This document shows, piece by piece, positions 27,693 through 35,866 of a DNA stretch of 64,000 nucleotides (within the stretch, counting starts at the first letter, position 1; the number at the start of each line of letters is the position of its first letter). The DNA is from Sphingobium sp. TKS (GTDB lineage Bacteria > Pseudomonadota > Alphaproteobacteria > Sphingomonadales > Sphingomonadaceae). The notes beneath the pieces were generated by a model, which made no database searches, was not told where the DNA came from, and was given only the letters and a program-made list of their open reading frames with translations. Location of the stretch: the NCBI RefSeq assembly GCF_001563265.1, contig NZ_CP005084.1, forward strand, positions 244,001-308,000. Direction: 5' to 3'. The translations under genes and the position numbers were made by a program.

Positions 27693-28229
27693 TTAATGGC
27701 GTTGGAGTGCCCGCTTGACCTCGGGCGTGATCGTATAAACCGCCTCTCGCTGCGCACCACGATTGAGATGGTCGATCCGGTAGCCCTGATAATGACGGCG
27801 AAGGAGTCCAGCGCGGACCAGGTCCGAGACAACCCTGCTCACATTCGTCCGACCGGACCGTAATATCCGCGACTGGACTTCCGCTTCAAGCCGCCGTTCC
27901 ATTTCTTCCGGATCGTCTGCACTGTCCGCATTCGACACCAGTCCAGAGCGGACGGCTTCGATCATCGCGCGACGCCGGCAATCCCGGTGCGCCAGCGGCG
28001 CCAGCGCCTGGCAAAGCCAGTCACGGACAGGCACCCTCCCCTTCGCGCTCCGGACATAAGGTCCAACGCTGCCATCGTTGCCCGCTTCCTGGGCGATCAG
28101 TTTGAGAACCAACAATGCATAGCGAGGACGCTTCGACACGATCGAAATCCGCTCGACCAGGTCGGGGAGTTCGGCCGCCACCATCCGTGGCATCTGCGGT
28201 TGCTCGAAAAGATCAGGTTGATAGAACAT
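27693..28229 (-). CDS. Hypothetical protein with a probable C-terminal winged helix
   Basis: 178 residues, no family I can name with confidence. The start MFYQPDLFEQPQMPRMVAAE is followed by helical sequence (RPRYALLVLKLIAQEAGNDG, DWLCQALAPLAHRDCRRRAM). The C-terminal third looks like a winged helix: SGRTNVSRVVSDLVRAGLL, then RRHYQGYRIDHLNRGAQ and a closing hairpin (EAVYTITPEVKRAL). A DNA-binding role is likely. It sits inside the mobile-element scar, so it is probably horizontally acquired. The start is supported by the highly polar opening and the absence of upstream frame. Confidence 0.6.
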   Translation of the reverse strand: MFYQPDLFEQPQMPRMVAAELPDLVERISIVSKRPRYALLVLKLIAQEAGNDGSVGPYVRSAKGRVPVRDWLCQALAPLAHRDCRRRAMIEAVRSGLVSNADSADDPEEMERRLEAEVQSRILRSGRTNVSRVVSDLVRAGLLRRHYQGYRIDHLNRGAQREAVYTITPEVKRALQRH

Positions 28230-28668
28230 ATCAGGAATCTAGCACATGCTGAGTCTCTGTGAATCCCCCTTTGCAGCCGCTTCTAACAAAAAGCACGGAT
28301 GACACTTTACCGAGCCGGAGCGAGGGTTTTCGGGGCAAATGCCGTTTTCCGGCCAGCCATTTTCTGTCCTACGCATCGCACTCTAACAGAGGAAGCATAT
28401 GCCAAAGGCCAGAAAGTGTCGCTGAACGGTTTTCCAAGTCCCAGCATCGAAGAAGCTGATGTTCACGCCCGGTAAGGCGGTGAAGGACCAGCCGAATGGT
28501 TGAAGCAAGAGGCGCCGCTGATTCCAGTCAGTGGAACCCTATCCTGCAAAGATTCACTCGTGACACTTTAGCGCGAACCGGTAAAGTGTCGCAGATGACA
28601 TTCGCGAACTGCTCGTTTCGCTCCTGTGCCTTCCCAGAAGCACGGAATCGCTCAACGGCAAGTGCACT
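28230..28668. other. Gene-free interval with four GACACTTT motifs
   Basis: No supported gene in 439 bases. It contains four copies of a GACACTTT core: direct at 28301-28310 (GACACTTTAC), inverted at 28412-28420 (GAAAGTGTC), then a perfect inverted pair GACACTTTA (28562-28570) and TAAAGTGTC (28582-28590) with an 11-base spacer. The inverted copy at 28412 reads GACACTTTCTGGCC on the minus strand, close to GACACTTTCTGTCC in the right end of the ISNCY element at 27244. I interpret the interval as leftover ends of related elements. Confidence 0.5.
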
Positions 28669-29604
28669 TCAAGCCCCTGGTACGCCCAAAATCCGCGCCT
28701 CATCCCTGATCCGCCCCGCTTGCGCCGGATTGGCCGCCTTGGCCTCCTGATAAGCTGCACCCGCCTTTGCCGTTTCGCCCAGCGTCATTCGGCTGCGCAT
28801 CAGCATGATCCACCCGTCGACATTGGCTGGATTGGCCTTCAGCTTCGCCTCAAGCCCGGAAACCATCCCCTCGACCATCGCATCCTGCTGCCCTTTGGGA
28901 AGTTGCGCCGCCGCCTGCATCTGCTCCCGGCTCGGCCCCGGAATCGCCGCCGCCGCGACCGACATGCCATCACTCATTGGCGGGTGCGGTGCGACAGGCT
29001 TTACTGCCGCCAGCCGCTCGGCAACGTCGATCTTGTTAATCTTCCCCACCTGCTCGATGGTCCGGCGCAGATCGGCCTCCCACGGCGCGCCCGGCGGCGT
29101 ATCGCGCAGCAGCGCCAGCCAATCGCGGATCGCGCCTTCATGATCCTTGGCCAGATCCCTGCGCACCGCCAGGAAATAGCGTGCCCGCGGCTCCTTCGGG
29201 TCAAGCGCGATCGCCTTGTCGAAAGCGTCGGAAGCCTCCTTGGGCATGGGATCATGCTCGCTCGCCATCACCGCGGCTTCGCCCAACGATGACCAGAAGG
29301 TCGCATTGCCCGGCACCAGCTTCGTCGCATGGCGATAGGCGCGCAGCGCATCGGCATGGCGCCCGCCTTCGAAATAGGCCCAGCCCAGCCTCTGCCAGCC
29401 TTCGGCGTCGTTGGGATTGGCGCCGACCCGGTCCTGAAGCGCGCGAATGACCGCTTCCGGATCGTTCGCCTGATCGCCCGTCAGCGTTGGTGGAGCAGCG
29501 GGCGCTTTCGCCTCGTCGGGCCTGTGCGTCATATTATAGCCGATCGACACGGCGGCAATGCCGACTGCGCCCATCAACACGACACGCCCCCAACTCCAAC
29601 CCAT
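28669..29604 (-). CDS. CcmI/CycH-like TPR protein (cytochrome c biogenesis)
   Basis: 311 residues. One N-terminal membrane helix (GRVVLMGAVGIAAVSIGYN), then TPR repeats: AEGWQRLGWAYFEGGRHADA, ATFWSSLGEAAV and a C-terminal pair ending with VDGWIMLMRSRMTLGETAKA. This architecture is that of CcmI/CycH, which presents apocytochrome c to the heme lyase. I chose the ATG at 29604 because the hydrophobic anchor starts there; the open frame runs on to 29865 but that part is non-conserved and overlaps the divergent promoter. It is divergent from an operon for multiheme cytochromes, suggesting a dedicated maturation factor for these many CXXCH sites. Other CcmF/H subunits are not in the window. Confidence 0.75.
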   Translation of the reverse strand: MGWSWGRVVLMGAVGIAAVSIGYNMTHRPDEAKAPAAPPTLTGDQANDPEAVIRALQDRVGANPNDAEGWQRLGWAYFEGGRHADALRAYRHATKLVPGNATFWSSLGEAAVMASEHDPMPKEASDAFDKAIALDPKEPRARYFLAVRRDLAKDHEGAIRDWLALLRDTPPGAPWEADLRRTIEQVGKINKIDVAERLAAVKPVAPHPPMSDGMSVAAAAIPGPSREQMQAAAQLPKGQQDAMVEGMVSGLEAKLKANPANVDGWIMLMRSRMTLGETAKAGAAYQEAKAANPAQAGRIRDEARILGVPGA

Positions 29605-29731
29605 TATTCTTTCACTCCCCGGCTTATCTCCGCCGATCCTCTCTAGCGTGACGCTGCGGAAATGATAGAGTGCCGTCCGGTACAGGCATCCGGTAAGATC
29701 CGGAGCACAGGGGTATTTTGGGGGATAATCA
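29605..29731. promoter_or_regulatory. Divergent promoter region, ccmI-like gene and redox operon
   Basis: 127 bases separating two divergent transcription units linked in function. GGGGGATAATCA immediately precedes the TTG start at 29732, with the G-run as ribosome site. An imperfect repeat, ATCCGG at 29687 and ATCCGG at 29698, is visible. No clear -35/-10 boxes or CRP palindrome could be assigned with confidence. Confidence 0.4.
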
Positions 29732-32257
29732 TTGACTGACCGCGTGCGTATCGCGATCGTCGGATCGGGGCCGGCGGGGCTGAGTGCGGCTGCGCGCGCC
29801 GCGCAACTGGGGCTTTCCCACCTGCTGATAGAGAAGACGGACCATCTGTCCGACACCATCTTCAAATATCAGAAGGGCAAGCATGTGATGGCCACGCCCA
29901 GCCAGCTCGTGCTCCGTTCCGACTGCGATTTCGAGGCAGGGAAGCGCGAATCGATTCTCGACCGCTGGAACGCGCAGGCGGCCGAACAGGGCGTCAACGT
30001 CGCCTATCAGGCGGAGGTGAAGGCGATTACCGGCACGGGCGATCCCATCCCCGGCAGCATCCAGAAGATCGTCGAGCGCAAGCGTGACGGCACGACCGAT
30101 ACCAAGGAAATGCAGCGCCTCGCCCCGCCCTATCGCCTGACGCTGAGCGACGGCCGCGAGGTCATAGCCGACGCTGTGATCATGGCGATCGGCACGCAGG
30201 GCAACCCCAATCTGATGCGCGTGCCCGGCGCCGATCTGCCTCATGTCCAATATCAACTGGACGATCCAGCCGCTTATAATGACGAGCATATTTTCGTCGT
30301 CGGCACCGGCGATGCGGGCATCGAAAACGCCCTCGGCCTCGCCGCCGACGAGGCGCAGGGCAATGCCGTCACCATCCTCAACCGCTCGACCGAATTCGCC
30401 AGCGCCAAGGCGGCAAATGTCAAGGCGCTGATGACCGCCGCCGAAACGGGCCGCCTCTCCATCATGACGGAGGCGACGACGGCCAAGATCGAGCCGGGGT
30501 TCATCACACTCGACAGCCGCGACGGCGAGGTGAAGCTGAAATGCGACCGCATCATTGCGCGCATGGGCTCCGCCCCGCCCCGCGCCTTCGTGGAAAGCTG
30601 CGGCATCGAGTTCACCAGCGGCGACCGGCTGGCCTTTCCCAAGCTGTCGCCGGTCTTTGAAAGCACCGCGCCCGGCATCTTCGTCATCGGCGCGCTGGCA
30701 GGCTATCCGCTGATCAAGCATTGCATGAACCAGGGCTATGACGTCGTCGAGTTCATCAATGGCAATCGGGATCTGAAACCTGCCGACGAACCGATCCTGG
30801 CCGCCAAATTCGCAGGCCTGCCGGAAAAGAAGAGCGTCGCGGAGTGGCTGGAGTTCCTCCGCAGCAACGTCTCTATCCTGGAAGGTCTCTCGCCGCTCCA
30901 GATGCGCGAGTTCATGCTCGACAGCGAAGTGCGCCCCTATCGCAAGGGCGATCTGATCTTCGAGCGATATGATTCCGGCTCATCCCTTTTCGGTGTGGCG
31001 CAGGGCCAGGCGCTGGTGGAGGTCAGCCCTACGCTCGACGTCCCCATCGACCGGGGCTCGATCTTCGGGGAGGTCGGCCTGATCTCCGGCCGCCGCCGTG
31101 GCGCCACGGTCCGCGCGGGCGCGGATTCGATCATGGTGGAAGTGTCGCGCACGGCGGCGCTGAAGCTCATGTCCTCCAACCCGCCGGCCAAGCGCGCCAT
31201 CACCCGCATCTCGACCGAACGGCAATTGCTGCAACTCTTCGGCGCGGGCCTAACTCCGGCGGACCTCAGCGAAGTTCTCGACACGGCGGAAATCCAGACG
31301 GTCAAGGCGGGCGAGCATGTCATCACCGAAGGCGACCTGGGCAACGACATCTATGTGATTCGCGTCGGCTCCATGATCGTGGAGAAGAAGATCGGCGGGA
31401 AGAATGTCTTCCTATCCTATCTTCCCGCCGGCAGCTATGTGGGCGAAATGGCGCTGATCACTGGCGGCCCGCGCACCGCCACAGTCAAGGCGACCGTCAA
31501 GTCCGAAGTCATCAAGCTGCAAGGCGAGGCCTTCGCCCGGCTGATGGCGGCCAAGCCTGCCTTGCTGGAGCGCGCGCGCCGCGACATGGCCTCCCGGCAG
31601 GACGTCAACGCCTTCATCGAAAGCCGCAAGGATAGTTTCTCCACCGTTGTCGACATGTATTCGGAGACGGCGAAATTCCTGATCGACAACGGCATTGGCG
31701 AAGCGACCGACGTACTGCTGATCGACGAGCATCTGTGCGTCGGCTGCGACAATTGCGAAAAGGCCTGCGCCGACAGCCATGACGGCCTCTCCCGCCTCGA
31801 CCGGGAAGCAGGACGCACCTACGCCCATCTCCACGTTCCGACGAGCTGCCGCCATTGCGAGCATCCGCACTGCATGGCCGACTGCCCGCCAAACGCCATC
31901 CATCGCGGCCCGGACGGCGAGGTTTTCATCGACGACACCTGCATCGGCTGCGGCAATTGCCAGCGCAACTGCCCCTATGGCGTGATCCGCATGGACAGCG
32001 TACCGCCCAAGAAGCCGGGACTGCTGAGCTGGATGTTCCTGGGTGCAGGCCCGGGTCCTGGCGAACCATCCAAGAAATGGCGGTACAAGAACGCTGAACC
32101 CGGCGTCGAGAAGCCCAAAAGAGCGATCAAATGCGATATGTGTTCCGGAATTGACGGCGGCCCCGCCTGCGTGCGCGCCTGCCCCACCGGCGCCGCGATC
32201 CGCGTCGCGCCGGAAGATTTCCTGACCGTCGCCCGCCTCGATGAGGAGGCGCGCTGA
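29732..32257 (+). CDS. Fusion: FAD/NAD(P) oxidoreductase + two cyclic-nucleotide-binding domains + four-cluster ferredoxin
   Basis: 841 residues, cytoplasmic. Residues about 1-330: two-dinucleotide-fold flavoprotein, FAD motif VGSGPAGLSAAAR and NAD(P) motif VVGTGDAGIENALG, without the CPxC redox pair of thioredoxin reductase. About 375-490: first CNB domain (SIFGEVGLISGRRRGATV). About 500-615: second CNB domain with a canonical phosphate-binding cassette, YVGEMALITGGPRTATV, including the Glu and Arg that hold cAMP. About 665-830: ferredoxin of the DmsB/NrfC type with sixteen Cys in four groups, CVGCDNCEKAC, CRHCEHPHCMADC, CIGCGNCQRNC and CDMCSGIDGGPACVRAC. It starts with TTG. The stop overlaps the next gene (TGATG). 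I infer electron transfer from NAD(P)H through FAD and Fe-S clusters to the membrane partner, gated by cyclic nucleotide. Confidence 0.9.
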   Translation: MTDRVRIAIVGSGPAGLSAAARAAQLGLSHLLIEKTDHLSDTIFKYQKGKHVMATPSQLVLRSDCDFEAGKRESILDRWNAQAAEQGVNVAYQAEVKAITGTGDPIPGSIQKIVERKRDGTTDTKEMQRLAPPYRLTLSDGREVIADAVIMAIGTQGNPNLMRVPGADLPHVQYQLDDPAAYNDEHIFVVGTGDAGIENALGLAADEAQGNAVTILNRSTEFASAKAANVKALMTAAETGRLSIMTEATTAKIEPGFITLDSRDGEVKLKCDRIIARMGSAPPRAFVESCGIEFTSGDRLAFPKLSPVFESTAPGIFVIGALAGYPLIKHCMNQGYDVVEFINGNRDLKPADEPILAAKFAGLPEKKSVAEWLEFLRSNVSILEGLSPLQMREFMLDSEVRPYRKGDLIFERYDSGSSLFGVAQGQALVEVSPTLDVPIDRGSIFGEVGLISGRRRGATVRAGADSIMVEVSRTAALKLMSSNPPAKRAITRISTERQLLQLFGAGLTPADLSEVLDTAEIQTVKAGEHVITEGDLGNDIYVIRVGSMIVEKKIGGKNVFLSYLPAGSYVGEMALITGGPRTATVKATVKSEVIKLQGEAFARLMAAKPALLERARRDMASRQDVNAFIESRKDSFSTVVDMYSETAKFLIDNGIGEATDVLLIDEHLCVGCDNCEKACADSHDGLSRLDREAGRTYAHLHVPTSCRHCEHPHCMADCPPNAIHRGPDGEVFIDDTCIGCGNCQRNCPYGVIRMDSVPPKKPGLLSWMFLGAGPGPGEPSKKWRYKNAEPGVEKPKRAIKCDMCSGIDGGPACVRACPTGAAIRVAPEDFLTVARLDEEAR

Positions 32258-33135
32258 TGGCCACGCGCGCGCCTGTCCGTACCCGCCGTGCCAAGGGCGA
32301 AGTGCTGCACGACGGTTTCCTGCGCCATGCCGGTTTCCGCTGGCTGAAGATCGCCACGCTGATCTGCGTTTTATCGATCGCCAGCTATATGCTGGTGGAT
32401 GTCACCCCGCATCATAATGGCGGCAGTTGGTACGGCTATACCATGGGCACGATCGGCGTGCTGCTGATCCTGTGGCTGACGCTGCTCGGCTTGCGCAAGC
32501 GGGCGATGACGCGGGGCCGCTGGTCGCTCAAGGCCTGGACCTCCGCCCATGTCTATCTCGGCATCAGCCTGATCGTCATCGCCACGCTGCACACGGGGTT
32601 CCAGCTCGGATGGAATGTCCATACGCTGGCCTATGTTCTGATGATGCTGGTGATTTTTTCCGGTTTGTTCGGCATCACCGTCTATGCGACCCTGCCCGCC
32701 GCGCTCAGCAACAATCGCGCCGAAATGACCCAGGTGCAGATGCTGGACGCCGTGCGCGCCATCGACCGGCAACTGCACGATGCCGCCCAGCCCCTGCCCC
32801 ACGACAAGGCCGCCCTGGTGCGCCAGTCGCTGGAGCAGGATCCGTTCGGCGGCAGCCTGATCGCCCGCCTGTCTGGCCGTTACCCCCGCTGCGCCACGGC
32901 CAGGGCACAGGCGGCGTTACGTTATTGGACCGGGGACAAGCCCGACACCGGCAACGATCCGCTGGAACGCATCGACGCCCTGCTGGAACGCAAGCAGGCG
33001 ATGCTGGCGCGGCTGCGGCGGCATCTGAGATTGAAAGCGCTGCTGGAAATCTGGCTCTACGTCCATGTGCCCGCCACCTTTGCCCTGCTGGCCGCGCTGA
33101 CCGCGCATATCGTCAGCGTCTTCTTCTACTGGTGA
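32257..33135 (+). CDS. Cytochrome b-like integral membrane protein
   Basis: 292 residues with about six membrane helices: near residues 29-48, 62-81, 95-115, 125-145, then a soluble loop of about 100 residues, then one or two helices at the C-terminus (LEIWLYVHVPATFALLAALT and IVSVFFYW). His residues lie in several helices in positions suited to heme b ligation: AHVYLGISLIVIATLHTGF, WNVHTLAYVLMML, YVHVPATF and TAHIVSVF. I read it as the membrane anchor accepting electrons from the upstream Fe-S protein, or passing quinol electrons to the following multiheme cytochrome. Its ATG overlaps the upstream stop codon. No exact family named. Confidence 0.75.
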   Translation: MATRAPVRTRRAKGEVLHDGFLRHAGFRWLKIATLICVLSIASYMLVDVTPHHNGGSWYGYTMGTIGVLLILWLTLLGLRKRAMTRGRWSLKAWTSAHVYLGISLIVIATLHTGFQLGWNVHTLAYVLMMLVIFSGLFGITVYATLPAALSNNRAEMTQVQMLDAVRAIDRQLHDAAQPLPHDKAALVRQSLEQDPFGGSLIARLSGRYPRCATARAQAALRYWTGDKPDTGNDPLERIDALLERKQAMLARLRRHLRLKALLEIWLYVHVPATFALLAALTAHIVSVFFYW

Positions 33136-33142
33136 GCATGAG

Positions 33143-34987
33143 ATGAGCTTCCTAGTCCGTCAGATCAGCCTCACCGCCGATGGCCGCGAAATCGTCCGCG
33201 CCGCGACCTTGCCCAAGCCCCAGCTTTCGCTGGGCCGCGCGGCGGAGAATGACATCCACCTCCCCGACCTCGCGCTGGAGCCGGACCACGCCCGGATAGA
33301 GCAGGTCGACGAACGCACCATCCGCGTCCGCGCCACCGGCACGCTGGGTTTCGATCTTGAAGGCCGCACCGTCCTGCGGGCCGAAATCCACCCTGCCAAC
33401 GGCGCGGAACTGCGCTTCGGCGGCCATCGCATCACCGTGTCGCAGGGGGAGGATGGCGCGACCATCCTCTCCATCCGCCGTGTCGACGCCGTGTCGGAGG
33501 CTTCGGAGGAAAAGGAGGAGACCAAGGTTTTCTCCTTGCGCGGCCTGCTGCCGGGCAAGCGGTTGACGGCCTGGGGCATGGCGCTGGCGATCCTGATCGG
33601 CTTTCTCGCTATCCCGATCTGGAGCTATGCCGGCCGCCCGGCGAACGACACGCGCAGCATCTACAAAATGGTGGGCGACAAGGCCTGGTCGTCGGGTCCG
33701 CTCAGTCAGGCGCACCATGCGCTCGAAGGCCGCTGCGAAACCTGCCATCAGAAGGCTTTCGTCTCGGTCCGCGATTCTGCCTGCCAGACCTGTCACAAGG
33801 ACGTGCACGACCACGCGCCAGCCGCCCGCATCGCCATGGCGCGCGCCGAACCGGGCCTTGGCGGCAAATTGCTGGCAGGAGTCGCATCGGCTTTCGGCAA
33901 GCCGCCCGAGGGCGCCTGCGTCGACTGCCACCGCGAACATGAAGGCGCAGGCCCGATGCAGCCCGCCCCGCAAGCCTTCTGTACCGACTGCCACGGCACA
34001 TTGAAGGATCGCCTGAAGGATAGCAAACTCGGCAATGCCGCTGATTTCGGCACCAGCCATCCGCAATTCTCGGCCCTGGTCCAGACTGTGCCGGGCAGGC
34101 ATCCCCGCTTCTCCTACGCCTCACTCGACGGCAAACCCATGGACGATAGCGGCCTCAAATTCCCGCACGACATGCATTTGTCCGCAACCGGCGGCGTCGC
34201 CAAAATGGCACGGACGATGAAGACGCAATATGGTTTCGGTGACACTCTCGCGTGCAAGGATTGCCACAAGCCGACCGCCGATGGCGTCCGCTTCCTGCCG
34301 GTCAATATGGAGCGCGATTGCCAGATGTGCCACAGCCTTGCCTTCGAGACGATCGGCGGCACATTGCGTACGCTGCGCCACGGCCGCCCCGATCAGGTGA
34401 TCGCGGACCTGCGCGCCTATTACCGCTCGACCGGCCCGGCCCAACCCATCGCTCTGGGCGGCATAGCCCGGCGGCGGCCCGGCAACTATGCGCAGGGCCA
34501 GATCTACCATGCCTATTTCGGCGCGGTGGCGGCCCGGCCTTCGCGCGCGGACGAGGCCGTTCGCGCGGCCTTCTCCAAGGGCGGCGCCTGCTACGACTGT
34601 CATACGGTCACGCCGCCCGGCGCGGACGGCAATGCGAACTGGCAGGTTCTGCCGGTGCATCAGCCGATGCGCTATATGATGAACGGCTGGTTCGACCATG
34701 CCGCGCACCGCACGGAAAAATGCGAAAGCTGCCACGCCGCGCCGAAATCGCATGACGCCAAACAATTGCTGCTGCCGGGTATCGACAGTTGCCGCACCTG
34801 CCATGGCGGGGAAAAGGCAAAGGCGGACGTGCCGTCGGGCTGCGCCATGTGCCATAGCTATCATGTCGGTGACGGCGCCCCATGGATGCCCGCCGACCGC
34901 TCGGTTAAAAGGGATGGGGCAGACAGGCCGAAGGAACTCGACCGCCTCAGTCCACAACGTGCTCCAGGAACGGGCCGCGAAATATAA
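33143..34987 (+). CDS. FHA-like domain + membrane helix + ten-CXXCH cytochrome c
   Basis: 614 residues in three parts. Residues about 1-112 form an FHA-like fold (LSLGRAAENDIHLPDLALEP, then DHARIE and a late HRITV strand). The GR and the His are conserved, but the Ser of SxxH and the Asn of NGT needed to grip phosphothreonine are absent. One membrane helix spans about 141-161 (LTAWGMALAILIGFLAIPIW). The rest, from residue 198, is periplasmic and carries ten CXXCH sites: CETCH, CQTCH, CVDCH, CTDCH, CKDCH, CQMCH, CYDCH, CESCH, CRTCH and CAMCH, in a cytochrome c3/c7-like pattern. So the FHA-like part faces the cytoplasm and the hemes face the periplasm. Seven bases after the cytochrome b-like gene. 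Confidence 0.9.
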   Translation: MSFLVRQISLTADGREIVRAATLPKPQLSLGRAAENDIHLPDLALEPDHARIEQVDERTIRVRATGTLGFDLEGRTVLRAEIHPANGAELRFGGHRITVSQGEDGATILSIRRVDAVSEASEEKEETKVFSLRGLLPGKRLTAWGMALAILIGFLAIPIWSYAGRPANDTRSIYKMVGDKAWSSGPLSQAHHALEGRCETCHQKAFVSVRDSACQTCHKDVHDHAPAARIAMARAEPGLGGKLLAGVASAFGKPPEGACVDCHREHEGAGPMQPAPQAFCTDCHGTLKDRLKDSKLGNAADFGTSHPQFSALVQTVPGRHPRFSYASLDGKPMDDSGLKFPHDMHLSATGGVAKMARTMKTQYGFGDTLACKDCHKPTADGVRFLPVNMERDCQMCHSLAFETIGGTLRTLRHGRPDQVIADLRAYYRSTGPAQPIALGGIARRRPGNYAQGQIYHAYFGAVAARPSRADEAVRAAFSKGGACYDCHTVTPPGADGNANWQVLPVHQPMRYMMNGWFDHAAHRTEKCESCHAAPKSHDAKQLLLPGIDSCRTCHGGEKAKADVPSGCAMCHSYHVGDGAPWMPADRSVKRDGADRPKELDRLSPQRAPGTGREI

Positions 34988-35003
34988 AGGGGGAGCAAAG
35001 GCC

Positions 35004-35852
35004 ATGCTGATCGCGCAGGTCACGGACATCCATCTGGGGTTCGATCCCGACAATCCCGCGGAGTTCAACCGCAAGCGGCTGGACCAGGTGCTTCGGGCCT
35101 TGAACGACGGCCCGAACCGGCCCGACCTGCTGCTGGCGACCGGCGACCTGACCGATCGGGGAGACGCCGACAGCTATCGCCGCCTTGCCAATGCCTTCAG
35201 CCAGTGCGATTTTCCGGTCTGGCCTTGTATGGGCAATCATGACGGCCGGGCCAATTTCGCCCAGCATTTCCCGCACATTCCGCAGGAAGACGGCTTCGTC
35301 CATTATGTGATCCCGCTGGAGGGACGGCGGATCATCATGCTCGACACGCTGGAGCCAGATCGCCACGGCGGCGCCTTTTGCGAGCGCCGCGCGGCGTGGC
35401 TCGCCGCCCGGCTGGACGAGGATGCCGCCACGCCCACGCTGATCGTCATGCACCATCCTCCGGTCGAGGTCGGCATCGACTGGATGAACACCCATCCCGA
35501 AGAACCCTGGGTTCAGCGCTTCGCGGCGACTGTCGCGGGCCGGGCCAATATTCAGGCGATCATTTGCGGTCATATTCACCGCGCCATCACCGCACCGTGG
35601 AACGGCACGACCATCGCCATCTGCTCATCGACCGCGCCGCAACTCGCGCTCGATATGCGGCCCATGGACCCCGATGCACCCGACAACCGCCCGATGATCG
35701 TCGCGGACCCGCCCGCCTATGCGCTGCATCGCTGGACCGACCATGGCCTTATCACCCATTTCGAAACGGCGGACGATCATGTGATGCTCGCCAAATTCGA
35801 TGCGGCCATGCAACCGCTGGTGCGAACGCTGATCGACGAACGACCGTCTTGA
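35004..35852 (+). CDS. CpdA-like cyclic-nucleotide phosphodiesterase (calcineurin-type metallophosphoesterase)
   Basis: 282-residue cytoplasmic enzyme of the class III cAMP phosphodiesterase (Icc/CpdA) family. The dinuclear-metal motifs are all present: QVTDIHLGF, LLATGDLTDRG, CMGNHDGR, VMHHPPVEVG and IICGHIHRA. I chose the ATG at 35004, which has GGGGGAGC upstream and gives the normal length; the frame extends to 34698 without homology and overlaps the cytochrome gene. It starts 17 bases after the cytochrome stop, so it is the fourth gene of the operon whose first product contains two cyclic-nucleotide-binding domains. Removing cAMP would be a natural off-switch for that protein. Confidence 0.9.
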   Translation: MLIAQVTDIHLGFDPDNPAEFNRKRLDQVLRALNDGPNRPDLLLATGDLTDRGDADSYRRLANAFSQCDFPVWPCMGNHDGRANFAQHFPHIPQEDGFVHYVIPLEGRRIIMLDTLEPDRHGGAFCERRAAWLAARLDEDAATPTLIVMHHPPVEVGIDWMNTHPEEPWVQRFAATVAGRANIQAIICGHIHRAITAPWNGTTIAICSSTAPQLALDMRPMDPDAPDNRPMIVADPPAYALHRWTDHGLITHFETADDHVMLAKFDAAMQPLVRTLIDERPS

Positions 35853-35866
35853 ACGGTCCGCCCGTG

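Noticed and set aside
29605..29865. N-terminal extension of the CcmI-like protein
   Set aside because: The extra 87 residues have no domain and overlap the divergent promoter and first codons of the redox operon.
33143..33478. Calling the FHA-like domain a functional phosphothreonine reader
   Set aside because: The Ser and Asn needed for phosphopeptide contact are absent, so only the fold is claimed.
34698..35003. Upstream extension of the phosphodiesterase
   Set aside because: Basic low-complexity sequence over the cytochrome's CXXCH region; a strong ribosome site supports 35004.
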